Source: Grosmannia clavigera kw1407
Taxonomy: Eukaryota > Ascomycota > Sordariomycetes > Ophiostomatales > Ophiostomataceae
Assembly: GCF_000143105.1 (NCBI RefSeq)
Contig: NW_014040765.1
Coordinates: 682,001-746,000 of the forward strand
Length of the DNA stretch: 64,000 bases
Direction of reading: 5' to 3'
A model generated the notes under the pieces. The model worked only from the letters and a program-made list of their open reading frames with translations. It was not told the DNA's origin and made no database searches. Below are positions 12,604 through 24,012 of the stretch, in pieces (positions within the stretch are counted from its first letter, which is position 1; the number at the start of each line of letters is the position of its first letter). The position numbers were made by a program, and so were the translations under genes.

Positions 12604-13247
12604 ATGCTGTCGGCCTCGAGACGGAGCGTGCTGCAGCGGGGGCGCCTGGCCCTCGGCTCAGTCGCGGCCCAGCAGCAGAAGCAGCAGCAGAAGCGGGCCT
12701 TTGCCATGACGACGCGCAAGGCGCAGGACGGCGCGGCAGCGGCGGCCCCGACGGAGACGCTGACACCGCAGACGACCGGTGCGTCCAAGAGCGACGTGAC
12801 CCTGCAGCAGGCACCCAACCGGGCGGGCGTGTGGACGCGCAACCAGCGGCCACGCGAGCAGGCCATGACGGGCCCTCGCTTTGAGCAGACAGACTTTTCC
12901 CTGCAGGTGCGATGCGGAAGCGCGAACGGATGCAGACATGGAGGCGATGCTAATGGTAACAGCCCCAACCGTACTCGGCCATGGAGCTCATCCACCAGCA
13001 GCCGGTCCGGTGGACGCACGACAGCGTTGTGTCGTGTGATGGAGGCGGCGGTCCGGCCGGCCATCCGCGCATCTTTATCAACACAGACAAGCCACAGATC
13101 TGTGCCTGCGGCTACTGCGGGCTTCCTTTTGTGCGTCTTCTCGGCCGCGATCCCTTCTGGACGTCCGTCTGCTAACTGTGCTAGGCCAACGAGCACCACC
13201 GGAAACACCTCGAGTCCCTGCCCCAGACGTCGTATCCGCTCGAATAA
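12604..13247 (+). CDS. Mitochondrial complex I accessory subunit NDUFS6/NUMM (zf-CHCC)
   Basis: Three exons, 12604-12906, 12963-13130 and 13185-13247 (introns 56 and 54 bp, with CTAAT/CTAAC branch sites), 177 aa. The N terminus MLSASRRSVLQRGRLALGS is Arg/Ser-rich without acids, as expected of a mitochondrial presequence. The C-terminal domain HPRIFINTDKP, then ICACGYCGLPF and ANEHHRKHLESLP, is the zf-CHCC domain of NDUFS6 (13 kDa subunit; NUMM in Yarrowia), which binds one zinc and is needed for late assembly of NADH:ubiquinone oxidoreductase. The zinc ligands visible are Cys, His and the two Cys of CACGYC. Exon 3 starts exactly at the conserved ANEHHRK block, which supports the splice sites. 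Convergent with the next gene. Confidence 0.93.
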
Positions 13248-13612
13248 GCAGTCGGGAAGACCGGGTCTTCTGGCCTGTCTACGCTGGCTTGGTTCTGCTT
13301 TCGGGACTGTGCCTCGTTTCACCCAATCGATCCGCGTACCGATTTCTCTCCGGCTTATTGCGTTCCAGACGATGTATATAAGAGAAGAAGAATGTCTCAA
13401 TAGAATCTGTTTCGTTCTATTTGCATATTGTGCTTGCATGCTTATTGCGAGCCTTACATACAAAAGAGCCAACCCACGCAATTGTTGCCTGTAAGCATCC
13501 TCTGATACGCTTGGGGCTCCAAATTCGGCAAGCATATTTCCTCCTTTTATCAAAGCTCTTATTTGGCTTCCTACTCAGACGGACCATCCCACGTACTTTG
13601 ACGCACGCCTCT
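13248..13612. other. Convergent 3' spacer
   Basis: 365 bp between the stops of NDUFS6 (+) and the secreted protein (-). It must hold both 3' UTRs. No other signal seen. Confidence 0.5.
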
Positions 13613-14313
13613 TCAGCCGTCCAGGCCAGTGATGTTGGCAAGGATTGGCCCCGCCTTGAAGTAGCGCATTGATTCGTTATCGCGGCTCTCGCGCGTTAGA
13701 TTGAGGATGGGCATGGCCCAGGTCTGGACATACAGATAGGGCGCACCCCAGAGGCTGTGCTGTTAGCTCGAGCGGAGCAGAACGATGAAACGGGTGCACT
13801 CACGAGCTATCCTTGTAGTAGTGGCTCATGAAGAGGGTCAGGTTGGTTGGGTCTGAGAAGAAATTGACGCGCATCTCAAACAGGGACGAGTGGTGATTGG
13901 AGCAGACGAGAAAGTCCACGGCGTCGTAGGTGTTGTTGGCGCCGTTTGCGGCTGCCTGTCCGTCCCAATGCCATGAGTAGGAGCAGGAGCAGGAGGTGAC
14001 ATTGTTCTCCTTGACAGAGTTGGGGTCGAACCAGTCGACTGACAGGATGTTAGCAGAGCAAGACAGCCAATTCCGGGACGGATCACCCACACTGGACGTT
14101 GCAGGCAAACAGGACGGTTGCGTTGGGCCGAGTGCACGCGAAGCAGACGTCTGTCAGCTCAAAGGGCTGGAAGCTGAACTGAGCACGTTGAGTGGGCGAC
14201 AGCTGGATGTGGGCGGCACCCGGCCGGGCGTTCTGGGTGGCGTCGTGACAGTTGGCGACGATGGCCATAAGTAGGCCGCTGGCGACGGCGAACGATCTGA
14301 GCAGAAATGTCAT
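13613..14313 (-). CDS. Small secreted cysteine-containing protein of unknown function
   Basis: Three exons, 14313-14091, 14038-13804 and 13754-13613 (introns 52 and 49 bp, both with CTAAC branch sites), 199 aa. A cleavable signal peptide is clear: MTFLLRSFAVASGLLMAIVA, followed by NCHDA. The mature part has paired cysteines (VCFACT, FACNV, SCSCSY, VCSNHH), several N-glycosylation sequons (NAT, NVT, NNT, NLT, NIT) and many aromatic residues, so it is probably an extracellular or wall-associated disulfide-bonded protein. I recognise no named family. It could be an effector-like or structural secreted protein; nothing in the context decides this. Confidence 0.72.
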
Positions 14314-14940
14314 GGTCAGGTGGTGGCAGATCTGACGTGTGTGTTCGAAAGCAGCTTGCTTGTGGACCAGTGACTTGACGAGAGGGCAAGGGGCATCGTG
14401 CGCTTGAGAGCAAACGACAGGGCTAAATTCCTTTCAGTCGTCTGTTCTCACACAGAAAAGACGGAAAAGACGATCAGGTCGAGCTGAGACAGGCAGCAGA
14501 CGCAACCAGGTCGTGTGGTCATCTCGCAGCTGGCCGATGGCAGCAGGACGGGAGCACGAGAGCAGCCGGTGCGACCCGATCGGAGCTGAACGAAGGATGA
14601 AGGCAGGGTGGGTGTCAAGGTCTGGCGAGGGTGGATGTCCAGGTGTCGTGGGAGCATTCAGCCGATCTTCTGGGATGCACAGGTTCTACAGGAGGGCGGC
14701 TCACATTCCGACTTCCTCGCCCTTCAGGAAGGAGCGCTGGAGATGGACGGCAAAAGGAAAGGAACAGAGCCATGACTAATGTCATATAATGTCATAATAA
14801 TCACAGTAGCGAAAGACACAAGGACGTTTCAAAGCAATTGAATCAGCGACTAGATACTAGCAGCTGCCTTTGAGCCTCAATTCCGAACCGCGGTGACCCG
14901 TTTGCAATGCTCAGTCCGCATTCGCTCAGTCCGCACTCGC
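14314..14940. other. Intergenic region upstream of the secreted-protein gene
   Basis: 627 bp between the ATG of the secreted protein and the stop of Nop4, both on the minus strand. It holds the promoter of the former and the 3' UTR of the latter. No coding frame is supported. Confidence 0.45.
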
Positions 14941-17409
14941 TCAGCCCGACCTCGCCATGCCCTTTTTCTTGCGCATCAGCCGCTTGCGCCCGATAATCTG
15001 CTGACGCATCGCCAGTTTGGCGTCGGTCCTCTGCTTCTTGGATGGCTTGACCAGGTCGGCGTCTTTGGGCTCATCGGCAGCCTTGTGGATCCGGGTGGAC
15101 TGGGCCGCCTGGGCCGCCTTGTTTTTGGTTTTGTCCTTGCCATCCTTGCCATCTCGCTTCCGGTCTCTGCCTGGACCGGTAAACTTGCCCTTGGCCGCAT
15201 CCACGCCGTTGGCCTCGACGCCCTCTTCTGTCCGAGGCCGCGGGTTCCGCGACCGCTCCTCGTTGGCCTTGCGCCGCGCCACCACGTTGGCGTTCTCAAT
15301 GGCAAACTCGACGATCAGCCGGTTTGTCTTGGCGCCGTCCTGGCTCTTGACCGGGTGGCCGTTGAGCCAGCGCAGGCCAGTCAGCGCCCAGCGATGCGAC
15401 CAGTACTCGATGAAGCCATACCCACGGCTGCGACCGACCGGTGCTGCCTCGCCGTCTTTGGTCTTGCTGTTCTTGCCGTTCTTGCTGCCGCTCTCAGCCA
15501 CCTTGGAGCCCTGCTCGGACTCAAAGACGACCTTGGCCTGGCGTACGACGCCGACGCCCTTGGCACGACGACGCTGCTCGGCCTCGCGGTCCAGCTGGCC
15601 GCCACGCGACAGCTCCTCCCGCGACAGCGGCTCGCGCAGGCCGGCCTTGACGTCCGTGGCAAACCCGACCACAGCGCGGCGCGCCAGCTCCTTGAGGCCC
15701 TTGGAGTCGATGTGGCGTGGGATGTTGCGCACGGCCAGCCGCGTCAGGCTCAGGTGCAGGCTCGGGTTGCTCTTGACCATGGCGGCCCGCTGCTTGGCGC
15801 TCTGCTCGCGCATCTGCACTTCGTTGGGCGGCAGAAGCGCGTGCTGCGGCGTTCCGGCCGCGATCGTGCCCTCGCTCAGCAGAAAGAGACGACGCTTGTC
15901 CTTCTCGCGCACCCGCTGTGCCCCTGGACCCTCGGTCGCAAGCTGCGTCGCCTCCGTCTTGCTGACTGCCTGCGCCACCTGCAACACCCGTCCGTCCAGG
16001 GTGTATCGCCCGTCTCGGTCTACCCGCTCGTCCTGCAACACTGACCGCTTGCCCAGAGCCGCTGCCGATGCCGCTGCTGCTGATGCCGGCGCTGCTCGCG
16101 GCGCTGCCCGCACACAGTCTTGCGCTACCTCCCCGTCAAAGAAGCACACAAACCCCGTGCCGGCCGGCCGGTCTGTCGCCCGGTCCATCACGATGCGTGC
16201 GTACCGCACCGCGCCAAACTGCGAGAAGTGTGTCTTCAAGGCCTCGTCGCTGGTCGTGAATGGCAGGTTGCGTATGAACAGCGTTGTCGAGTTGTCTGTC
16301 GTGAACGTCTTCTTTGGTGCCTCCTTCTCCTTGTCCTCTTCGTCCTTTTGGCTGCCCTCGTCTTCCCAGTCATCCCCAGCTTCCTCGTCCTCCTCATCCT
16401 CCTCCTCCTCATCCTCGTCCTCCTCATCCTCGTCCTTCTCCTCGTCCTCCTCATCCTCCTCCTTATCACTTTCCTCCTCATCTTCCAGCGTGTGGAGAAC
16501 GTTCTTCATAAAGTTCCGCATATCCTCGTCTTCCTCTTCTTCTTCTTCCTTCTTCTCTCCCTTCTTCTCTTCCTTCTTCTCTTCCTTCTTCTCGCCCTTT
16601 CCTTCCCGCTTCTCCTTCTTTTCCGCCTTCTCCGTCATCTCCGCCGAAGTATTTCCCTCCTTCAGCTGCTGCTGGTCCCATGTCTGCTTGTCCACAGCCC
16701 AGTCGACGGCCAGTGTGCGGCCATCGACCGTCTTGCCGTTGATGGCAGCAATCGCGTTCTCCGCGTTCTTCCTGCCGCGGAGCGTGACGAAGCCGAAGCC
16801 AGACATCTTGCCCTTGGACTGGGGCAGATCGGCAAACTTGACCTTGCCGTGCATGCGGAACAGATTCGTCAGATCCTCCGACGTCTTGATGCTCCACGGC
16901 AGATTCCGGACGATGAGCTTGGGCGCCTTGCGAGCCTCGGCCAGATCCTCTTCCCGCTTCTTCTTGGTGGCAATGGCCGCAGCGCCAGCCGCGCCGCCGC
17001 CACCCTTTCCAGATCCACTTGCACTGGGCCGGTGTCGCGGTTCGGCAATGTCGAGCCGCAACCGCCGGCCGTCAAAGAGGCCATTGTCCAGCTTTTCCTT
17101 GGCTGCTTTGGCGTCCTCGGCGTCCGTGAAGGTGACGAAGCCGTAGCCGCGCGACTCCTTGGTCTTGGGGTCAGTCACGACGGTGGCATGCTTGACGGGA
17201 AAGTGCTCAGAGAAGAACTCGGTCAGCTTCTCGCTCGTCGCCGTCGAGGGCAGTGAGCGAACAAAGACAGACCGACGCTCTTCAACGCGGGCCTTCTTGC
17301 TAGGTGGGGCGGTCGTCGGTGCGTCTTCGCCGGTGGCCTCGCTGTCATGGCGACGCTCCTGGTCAGCCTCGGCCTCCCTTCTCCTCTTTTGCGTCACGGA
17401 TTTAGCCAT
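14941..17409 (-). CDS. nop4: Nop4/RBM28-type nucleolar protein with four RRMs
   Basis: Single exon, 822 aa from the first ATG (17409, MAKSVTQKRRR); the frame continues nine codons upstream only to a GTG. RRM1 lies at about residues 47-125 (RNP2 SVFVRSLP, RNP1 RGYGFVTF). RRM2 lies at about 165-240 (KLIVRNLPW, SGFGFVTL). A strongly acidic, Glu/Lys-rich stretch follows at about 260-360. RRM3 starts near 370 (TLFIRNLPF, GTGFVCFF), and a divergent RRM4 starts near 545 (LAVRNIPRHID, RGYGFIEY). The C terminus is basic with repeated KK/KR. Four RRMs with this spacing are diagnostic of yeast Nop4 (Nop77), needed for 27S pre-rRNA processing and 60S assembly in the nucleolus. It shares a 359 bp promoter region with the condensin gene. 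Confidence 0.93.
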   Translation of the reverse strand: MAKSVTQKRRREAEADQERRHDSEATGEDAPTTAPPSKKARVEERRSVFVRSLPSTATSEKLTEFFSEHFPVKHATVVTDPKTKESRGYGFVTFTDAEDAKAAKEKLDNGLFDGRRLRLDIAEPRHRPSASGSGKGGGGAAGAAAIATKKKREEDLAEARKAPKLIVRNLPWSIKTSEDLTNLFRMHGKVKFADLPQSKGKMSGFGFVTLRGRKNAENAIAAINGKTVDGRTLAVDWAVDKQTWDQQQLKEGNTSAEMTEKAEKKEKREGKGEKKEEKKEEKKGEKKEEEEEEDEDMRNFMKNVLHTLEDEEESDKEEDEEDEEKDEDEEDEDEEEEDEEDEEAGDDWEDEGSQKDEEDKEKEAPKKTFTTDNSTTLFIRNLPFTTSDEALKTHFSQFGAVRYARIVMDRATDRPAGTGFVCFFDGEVAQDCVRAAPRAAPASAAAASAAALGKRSVLQDERVDRDGRYTLDGRVLQVAQAVSKTEATQLATEGPGAQRVREKDKRRLFLLSEGTIAAGTPQHALLPPNEVQMREQSAKQRAAMVKSNPSLHLSLTRLAVRNIPRHIDSKGLKELARRAVVGFATDVKAGLREPLSREELSRGGQLDREAEQRRRAKGVGVVRQAKVVFESEQGSKVAESGSKNGKNSKTKDGEAAPVGRSRGYGFIEYWSHRWALTGLRWLNGHPVKSQDGAKTNRLIVEFAIENANVVARRKANEERSRNPRPRTEEGVEANGVDAAKGKFTGPGRDRKRDGKDGKDKTKNKAAQAAQSTRIHKAADEPKDADLVKPSKKQRTDAKLAMRQQIIGRKRLMRKKKGMARSG

Positions 17410-17768
17410 CTTGTGTGTGTTGTGCCGAGTCTGCACCGTCTCACTTTCGTAGAACGTAGTTTTTCTTCAGACTGGTCAGACGACTTCGCAGAAAAAAATT
17501 ACAGTGGGCCACCGTATCGATAAGCCATTATAGATGTCACGTGAATCATGCGTGCTTACTAATCAAACTGCTAGTCCCAAAGAGTGTCAAAATAAACAAC
17601 GGGGCCTCTTGTTGTCATCACAATATTAACGGCCCCCCTCCTCCCCTCAGAGGGTTGATAGTGTGAAAAATCAGCAACGAGCTGTGCTACGTTTGCAATC
17701 GCTGGTTGTCTTATACTCACTTGTATTTTTTGGTCCCTTCCGTCAATTCTGATCGAATATCCGCAAAC
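17410..17768. promoter_or_regulatory. Divergent Nop4/condensin promoter region
   Basis: 359 bp between two divergent ATGs. It contains a CACGTG palindrome (TGTCACGTGAA, near 17537), the usual core of bHLH factors such as Cbf1-type proteins, and a pyrimidine-rich block near 17630-17650. Function is inferred from position. Confidence 0.45.
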
Positions 17769-20700
17769 ATGCCGACGCGAACATCCAAATCAGGCCGGTC
17801 GTCGGCAGCGGTCTCACACAAGACGTCGATGGCATCGCGAGCGTCGTCGGTAACGAACGTGGACGTGCCTCCGGAGACGGAAGATAATGCACTGCGGGCC
17901 AAGGTGGTGCCAATATTTCGCGAAGCACAGAAGAACACAGCCTCGCACCGCAAGCTGGCGGTGACGCTGCGCAAAATGCAGGAAGCGTGCTGCTACGAGC
18001 CGACGAGTGTGAGCCGACCATCGGCAGCGGCAGCAGGCTCAGCAGACTTCCACGAGGACGACTTCAACGCGGAGTTTGTGCGGTGCGTGCTGCGGGTGAT
18101 GCCGGTGCGCAAGGCCGAGCCGGTAGGCGACAAAGTGGTGCGGTTCGTGGGACTGTTTCTGCGTCTGGCAATCGAGAAGGACAACGAGCTGCTGGGCGAG
18201 GTGGATGAGGATGCTAGCACCATGCCGGAGACACCGGGAACACGGCTGACGGGCGATCTGGTAGACCAGCTGCTGCCGCTGCTGGTGGCCAAGGACAAGT
18301 TTGTGCGGTACCGCTCGACACAGCTGGTGGCACACATTGTCAACTCGCTGGACGCGATCGACGACGACCTATTCCAGAAGCTGCGGACGGGGCTGCTGCG
18401 GCGGATCCGCGACAAGGAGGCGATGGTGCGGGCACAGGCAGTGCTAGGACTGGGCCGGCTGGCGGGCAACGCAGGCGAGGGCCCGGAAGACTCGGACGAC
18501 AGCGACGGCAACATGGCAACGTCGGGGCTGCTGGACAAGCTGCTAGAGGTGCTGCAGAACGACCCGAGCGCTGACGTGCGGCGGTCGTTGCTGGTCAATC
18601 TGCCGATCTTGCCAAACACGCTGCCATATCTGCTGGAGCGGGCACGTGACGCAGACGCGGCGACGCGGCGAGCAGTATATGCGCGGCTGCTGCCGGCTCT
18701 GGGCGATTTCCGGCATCTGTCGCTGTCCATGCGCGAAAAGCTGCTGCGGTGGGGTCTGCGGGATCGTGACGAGAACGTGCGCAAGGCAGCAGGGCGGCTA
18801 TTTCGCGAGCGCTGGATCGAGGACTGTGCCGGGCTGCCGGCCGAGGAAGAGGGCGGACAGGCGACAGGAGCAACAAATACCAGTGTAGACGGACTGCTGG
18901 AGCTGCTGGAGCGAATCGACGTGGTCAACTCGGGCGGCGAGGACGGGGTGGCGCTAGAGGCGATGCGCGGATTCTGGGAGGGTCGGCCAGACTATCGGGA
19001 CGCGATGACGTTTGACGAAGCGTTCTGGGAGACGCTCTCGGCAGAGTCCGTGTTCCTGGTGCGCAGCTTCAACGATTTCTGCCGCAGCGACGAGAGCGGC
19101 AAGTACGAGTACCTGGTGGAGGAGAAGCTGCCGGAGGTGACGAAGCTGGCATTTTACCTGGAGCGGTACGTCAAGGTGCTGGTGGACGCGATCCGGCAGG
19201 CAGACGCAAAAGAGGCCCAGGTGGACGAAGAGGAGGACGAGGAGGAAGACACGGTGGAGCAGGAGTTTATCGTGGAGCAGCTGCTGCACATTGCGCTCAC
19301 GCTGGACTACTCGGACGAGGTGGGGCGACGTAAGATGTTTGCACTCCTGCGGCAGAGCCTGTCGACGCCAGAGCTGCCAGACGAGGTGACACGACTGGCA
19401 GTGGACGTGCTGCGAGACATTTGCGCGCCAGACGCGGCGGGCGAGCGGGAGTTCTGCAGCGTCGTGCTGGAGGCGGTGGCCGATGTGCACGACACCATCC
19501 TGGACGACGTGGACACGAACGAGGAGGCGGCAGCCGAAGACGACAGCTTCCACTCGGCGCGATCGGAGGTGAGCGAGTCTGGGGGTGGAAATGGGAGTGG
19601 TAACAACAAGGGCAACCATGGTGGGACTGGGAATGGAAAGACCAACAGCAACAAAGCCAAAGAGCCCCCTACCGAAGAAGAAGTGCAGGCCAAGGCGATC
19701 AAGGAGATTATGATCAACATGAAGTGTCTGCACATTGTGCAGTGCATGCTGTCGAACGTGTCGGGCAGCCTGCAGAAGAACGACCACCTGGTGGCGATGC
19801 TGAACAACCTGGTGGTGCCGGCAGTGCGCAGTCACGAGGCACCAGTGCGAGAGCGCGGGCTGGTGTGTCTGGGGCTGTGCGCGCTGCTGGACCGATCGCT
19901 GGCAGAGGAGAACCTGGACGTGTTTATGCGCTTCTACAGCAAGGGCCACACGGCACTGCAGATGACAGCGCTGCAGATCCTGACGGACATGTTGAACGTA
20001 CACGGGGCCCAGCTGCTGTCGACGAGTGCGGCGCTGCTGCGGATGTACGTGCGGGCGTTACGATCGGGTGCGCGGGCGCCCGAGGTGCAGGCGACGGCCG
20101 TCGTGGCCGTGTCGAAGCTGCTGCTCGGACGCGTGGTCACAGAGCCAGACGTGGCGGCTGAGCTGCTCCGGACGCTCGTCGTCGCCTATTTTGAGCCGGC
20201 CAGCGCCGGCAATCAAGGCGTGCGTCAGGCTCTCAACTACTTTCTGCCTGTCTTTTGCTTCTCGCGGCCCGAAAACCAGGCCCTGATGCAGGCCGTCGCT
20301 CCGGATGCCCTGCACGCCCTCTTCAACGTGCGTGAGGGCCTTGAGGACGACGATGCCGATGTCGGCACCGAGATGGTCAGCCTGGCCACTGTCGGCGCCT
20401 GTCTGGTCGACTGGACAGATCCACGCAAGTGCTACAGTCCCGACAGCATCACCGTCGATGGGATTGAGCGAAAGAATGTCAACGGCGACGTCCATCTGGA
20501 CTTTGCGGCCGCCATCATGGAGCGGCTGCACGGGAACGCGAGCAGTGAGTTTGGGGGTTTATTTTTTTTCTTGTTCTTTTCTTTTTCTTTTTCCTTTTCC
20601 TTTTTCCCCTTTTCCTTCTTCCTCTCATACTGACTCCTCTCCCAATTGCCCAGAAGAAGAAAAGAAAATACTCGCTCCCCTCCTCGGAAAACTCTACATC

Positions 20701-21090
20701 TCTCCGACCTCCTCCGAAGACAAGATTCGTACCCTCTACGAAGACGTGTCCGAGGCCGTCGACAGCCAGCTGCTCGCCGACGCCACCAGCCGCAACGCCC
20801 TCTACAAGATCCACGTCAGCCTCGGCAAGATCGTCAACGGACTCGACCAGGCTGCCGCCGGCTCCATCGCCGCCCGTCGCAGCACCAGCCGGTCTACGTC
20901 GCTCGGCCCCGATGACCGCGACCGCGACCGCGACCGCGATCATGACCGTACCGTCGTCGTCGAGCCGCGCATCAATGAGGAGGACGAGGCTGAGTCCGAG
21001 CTCGACGACGACGATGCCGCCAACCAGACTGCCCAGACCGTCGTGCTCGCAGATGATGACTCGCTCGTGGATGACCTACTGGATGACTAA
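17769..21090 (+). CDS. Condensin complex subunit 3 (Ycg1/CAP-G/Cnd3)
   Basis: Two exons, 17769-20544 and 20654-21090, 1070 aa; the 109 bp intron is almost pure pyrimidine before its CAG. The first ATG is at 17769 (MPTRTSKSGRSS); upstream the frame runs only to a TTG. The protein is a HEAT-repeat alpha-solenoid. Recognisable segments are LVDQLLPLLVAKDKFVRYRS, VRAQAVLGLGRLAG and the late ERGLVCLGLCALLD, which belong to the Cnd3 family. Acidic insertions occur near residues 480-495, a Gly/Asn-rich insertion near 600-640, and the tail is Asp/Glu-rich after an Arg/Asp alternating run. Condensin subunit 3 binds DNA with Brn1 and anchors loop extrusion during mitotic chromosome compaction. It converges on Gpi7 with 170 bp between stops. 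Confidence 0.93.
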
Positions 21091-21260
21091 TCATATATGC
21101 TCTTTCCGTGTTTCTGTCCTTTCCGGGCGCTCCTTCCCAGGTCGCCTGGGCTTTGTTATATAGGTCTGACGAATGGTCATTGCTGGATTATGTTTACGAT
21201 TATCTGCTTCTCTTTGCATGCGAATACTCATACATTCATCTTCGTACACCACCCAGTCCA

Positions 21261-24012
21261 TCACCTCCCCAGTCCGTACAGCAGCCCGCCGAGAGCGACG
21301 TTGACGCCCAAGTGCATGCCCAGGCTCCAGGCCGTGCAGTAGAGGAACTTTGGCGAGAAGACGGTCCAGACGAACAAGTGTGTGCGCATGGCAGCGCAGG
21401 CGGCCATGACAGCAGCCGTGCTGCCGGCGGCAAAGACGGTCAGCAGGGCGACGTGGCGGATCCAGAGCAGGGCAGGGCTCTGTTTTTGTTGCTGCAGAAG
21501 CAGGACGACGGCAGCCAGAGCCCAATAGATGGGGGCGGCCCAATTGCTGACAAAGATGAGCAGGCCGACAGCCGGAGCGGAAAAGGTAGTGATGCCGTTG
21601 TAGGCAGACGACAGGTCAACGCTGGAGATGGCGTTGGTGCCGCCGAGGGCGAAGAAGGAGGCAGTCTGCAGCAGCAGCGAGGCCGTGGTGAGCTCAGCCG
21701 GTGCGAGTTCAGCCTGCTGGCGAGCCAGAAAGCGAAAGACGACGTCAAATAGCAGAAAGAGCGGCACGTTGACGGGCCGCGACTGCGTGACGGCCAGCAG
21801 CGAGTAGACGTGCAGAAGGCCGGCAGCAATGGCAGCCTGACGGCCAGCAACAACGACCACGGACGTGGCTATGGATAAGCCGACAAAGACGATGCGTGCA
21901 CGCGTCACCAGAGAAGCATTGACGACCGTGCTGGTGCTGCGAAACAGGTCGGCCAGCGGCCGGACGGCGTCGCCGACGAGCTCGGGCGAGTCCTCGAGCG
22001 CAAAGGCCAGCTTGAATGAAAAGGCCAGGGCCACCAGCAGGACGACAGCCGGCATGACCACCACGGCCTGCGATCGCGACGAACACAGACTACCAGCCAG
22101 CCGCCAGCCGATCAGCACATATGTAGCGCCGACAAGAGCCCACAACAGCTGCGGCTGCGGCTGCAAAAACGTCTTGGCCACGTCTGGCGCGCCGGCAAAC
22201 TTCTGGCCCGTCTGGTTCCAAGCCCGCACCAGCCGAAATGCCGTCAGGGCTCCCACCACGGCCACGACAGGCGGCAGCACATCTTTCTGATTGGCAGCCA
22301 GCTTGCGCAGTCCCACGGTCGCCACCCATGCCGTCACTGTCCAGTACCAGAAGTGATGCTCCTCCTCGACCCATAGCTGCTGGCAAACATCATCACTCCG
22401 TAGGCGACCCCGACAGCCACAAGCGGACCGACGGCCGCGATGCCACCACGACCAGACCCGAGCAGGACCGACGATCCGACGGCCAAGACGACGCTGGCCG
22501 TTGCAGCCGCGAGCCCAAGCCCCAGCTTGACCAGGTCATAGTCGCTAGCCATGCCGCTCATGGTGGACTGAGCCAGCCGGAGCCAGCCGATCGTCTGCGC
22601 CGTCCACTCGCCGTCCAGATCGCCCTCGGGACCGGGAGAATGGCGCACGATATCCTGCCACGAGCAGCCGAGTCTGGTGATGTCATCCGATCGCGGATCG
22701 GCACAGTCGCGGAAATCTGTGGCGTCGTCGCGGCGCTCAAAGGGCGTCGGCCCAAAGGCGGCCGTCAGCACGGCCAGCATCTGGTGGGCGTTCTGCAGCA
22801 GAAGATGGGCGCGGTCGCGACGCTGCGGCCACAGCGGCAAAAAGTCCGGGATGAGCGTGCCGAGGCTGTTCCGGGGAGCAGGAAAGCCCAGCAGGGCAGC
22901 CAGGGTCGGGGCCAGATCAGCCTGGTCGACGGTCTGGTAGAAGTGGAAGTCGTCACGGTCGGCCAGAGGACTCGTGCGAGCAGGGCGGCCGTCGTTGTCA
23001 CCAGCCAGGACGCGCAGCCGAGGGGCCACAAAGAGCAGGGCCGGGGACGTCTCGCCGGCTGACGAGGCGCCATGGTTTCCGGCCTCGTTCATCCCGTGAT
23101 CACCGGCGAGCACGAGAAGGGTCTTGGCCAGGTGCGGCTCAGAGGCGAGGGCGTCACAGACGAGGCGCACGACGTCGTCCATCTCACGCTGCTTGGCAGT
23201 CATGTGCGGGCTGTGCGGACCACCCTTGTGGCCGATGTGGTCGAGGCCGAGATAGTGCAGCACGAGTACGCTCCAGTCGGCCGCAGCCAGCTCGCCGGCA
23301 ACGTGACGCGTGACGTTACGGTCGACGTCGGTGAAATCGGACACGAAGAAGCTCGTCGTCCCGTCAGCCCGGTCAAAGGTGTCGGGGAAGAGCTTGAGCC
23401 AGGTGTCGTCGCCATAGAGCAGCAGCTTCTGGTCCGGCTGACGCGCCCGCATCTGTGCCAACCATGTGTCTTGCGACGCCAGCGACGACGACCGGTCGCC
23501 CTCGTCCACGTTGAGCACCACGTCCAGGAACGACGGCGTGGAGCCGGTCGTGAGCGCCTTGAGCCGCGGCATCGTCACCGTCGGCGAGCTGGCAAGGGCC
23601 GTGAACGGGACGGCCTCGCCGCTGCGGATGAGTCTAGACGGTCAGCTTGGCCGGAGGGAAGGACACGAGAAGCTGCTCACGACTGCGTATAGGCAAACCC
23701 GCTGTTCGGCGCATAGACAAAATCACTGGTCCGTCAGCAAACAAGCCCACGTCGTCACCATACCATCGTCCATCGTCCATCGCGCTCACCTCCGCAGGGC
23801 GTCGACCACCATGAAGATGACACGGTCAAACGGCGCCGGCGCCGGCGGGCCATAGCCCAGGTCGGCATACTCAGCCAGGCCCGGCAGCAGCGGCTTGTAC
23901 GGGAAGAAGCCCTGGCCAAAAGAACGGCCAGCGAGAGCGGGATAAGAGCATTGGCCACGACCAGAAGCAGGACCGCCAAGGGAGGCGTGCGTGCGGCCGG
24001 CTGCGCGACCAT
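21261..24012 (-). CDS. gpi7: GPI ethanolamine phosphate transferase 2 (Gpi7/Las21), with two apparent frame breaks
   Basis: Exons 24012-23790, 23725-23681 and 23633-21261 (introns 64 and 47 bp), about 880 codons. Gpi7 adds ethanolamine phosphate to the second mannose of GPI anchors in the ER. Visible hallmarks are GFFPYKPLLPGLAEYA, FDRVIFMVVDALRSDFVY, the TMPRLKALTTGSTPSFLD block, the metal site GDHGMNEAGNHG and a C-terminal multi-helix membrane domain. ATG 24012 begins a first membrane helix (LAVLLLVVANALIPLSLAVL). The frame shifts after that helix at an A4 run (23918-23921), where one more base would restore the family sequence. It shifts again at a C3 run (22370-22372), between FASSY and VEEEHHFWYW. 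Either the assembly has two small indels or the gene is damaged; the rest of the protein is intact and looks constrained. Confidence 0.85.

Noticed and set aside
15017..17146. 709-codon plus-strand ORF opposite Nop4.
   Set aside because: Antisense shadow of the GC-rich Nop4 gene; Ser-rich runs are the mirror of its Glu/Lys stretches. Nop4 has four RRMs on the other strand.
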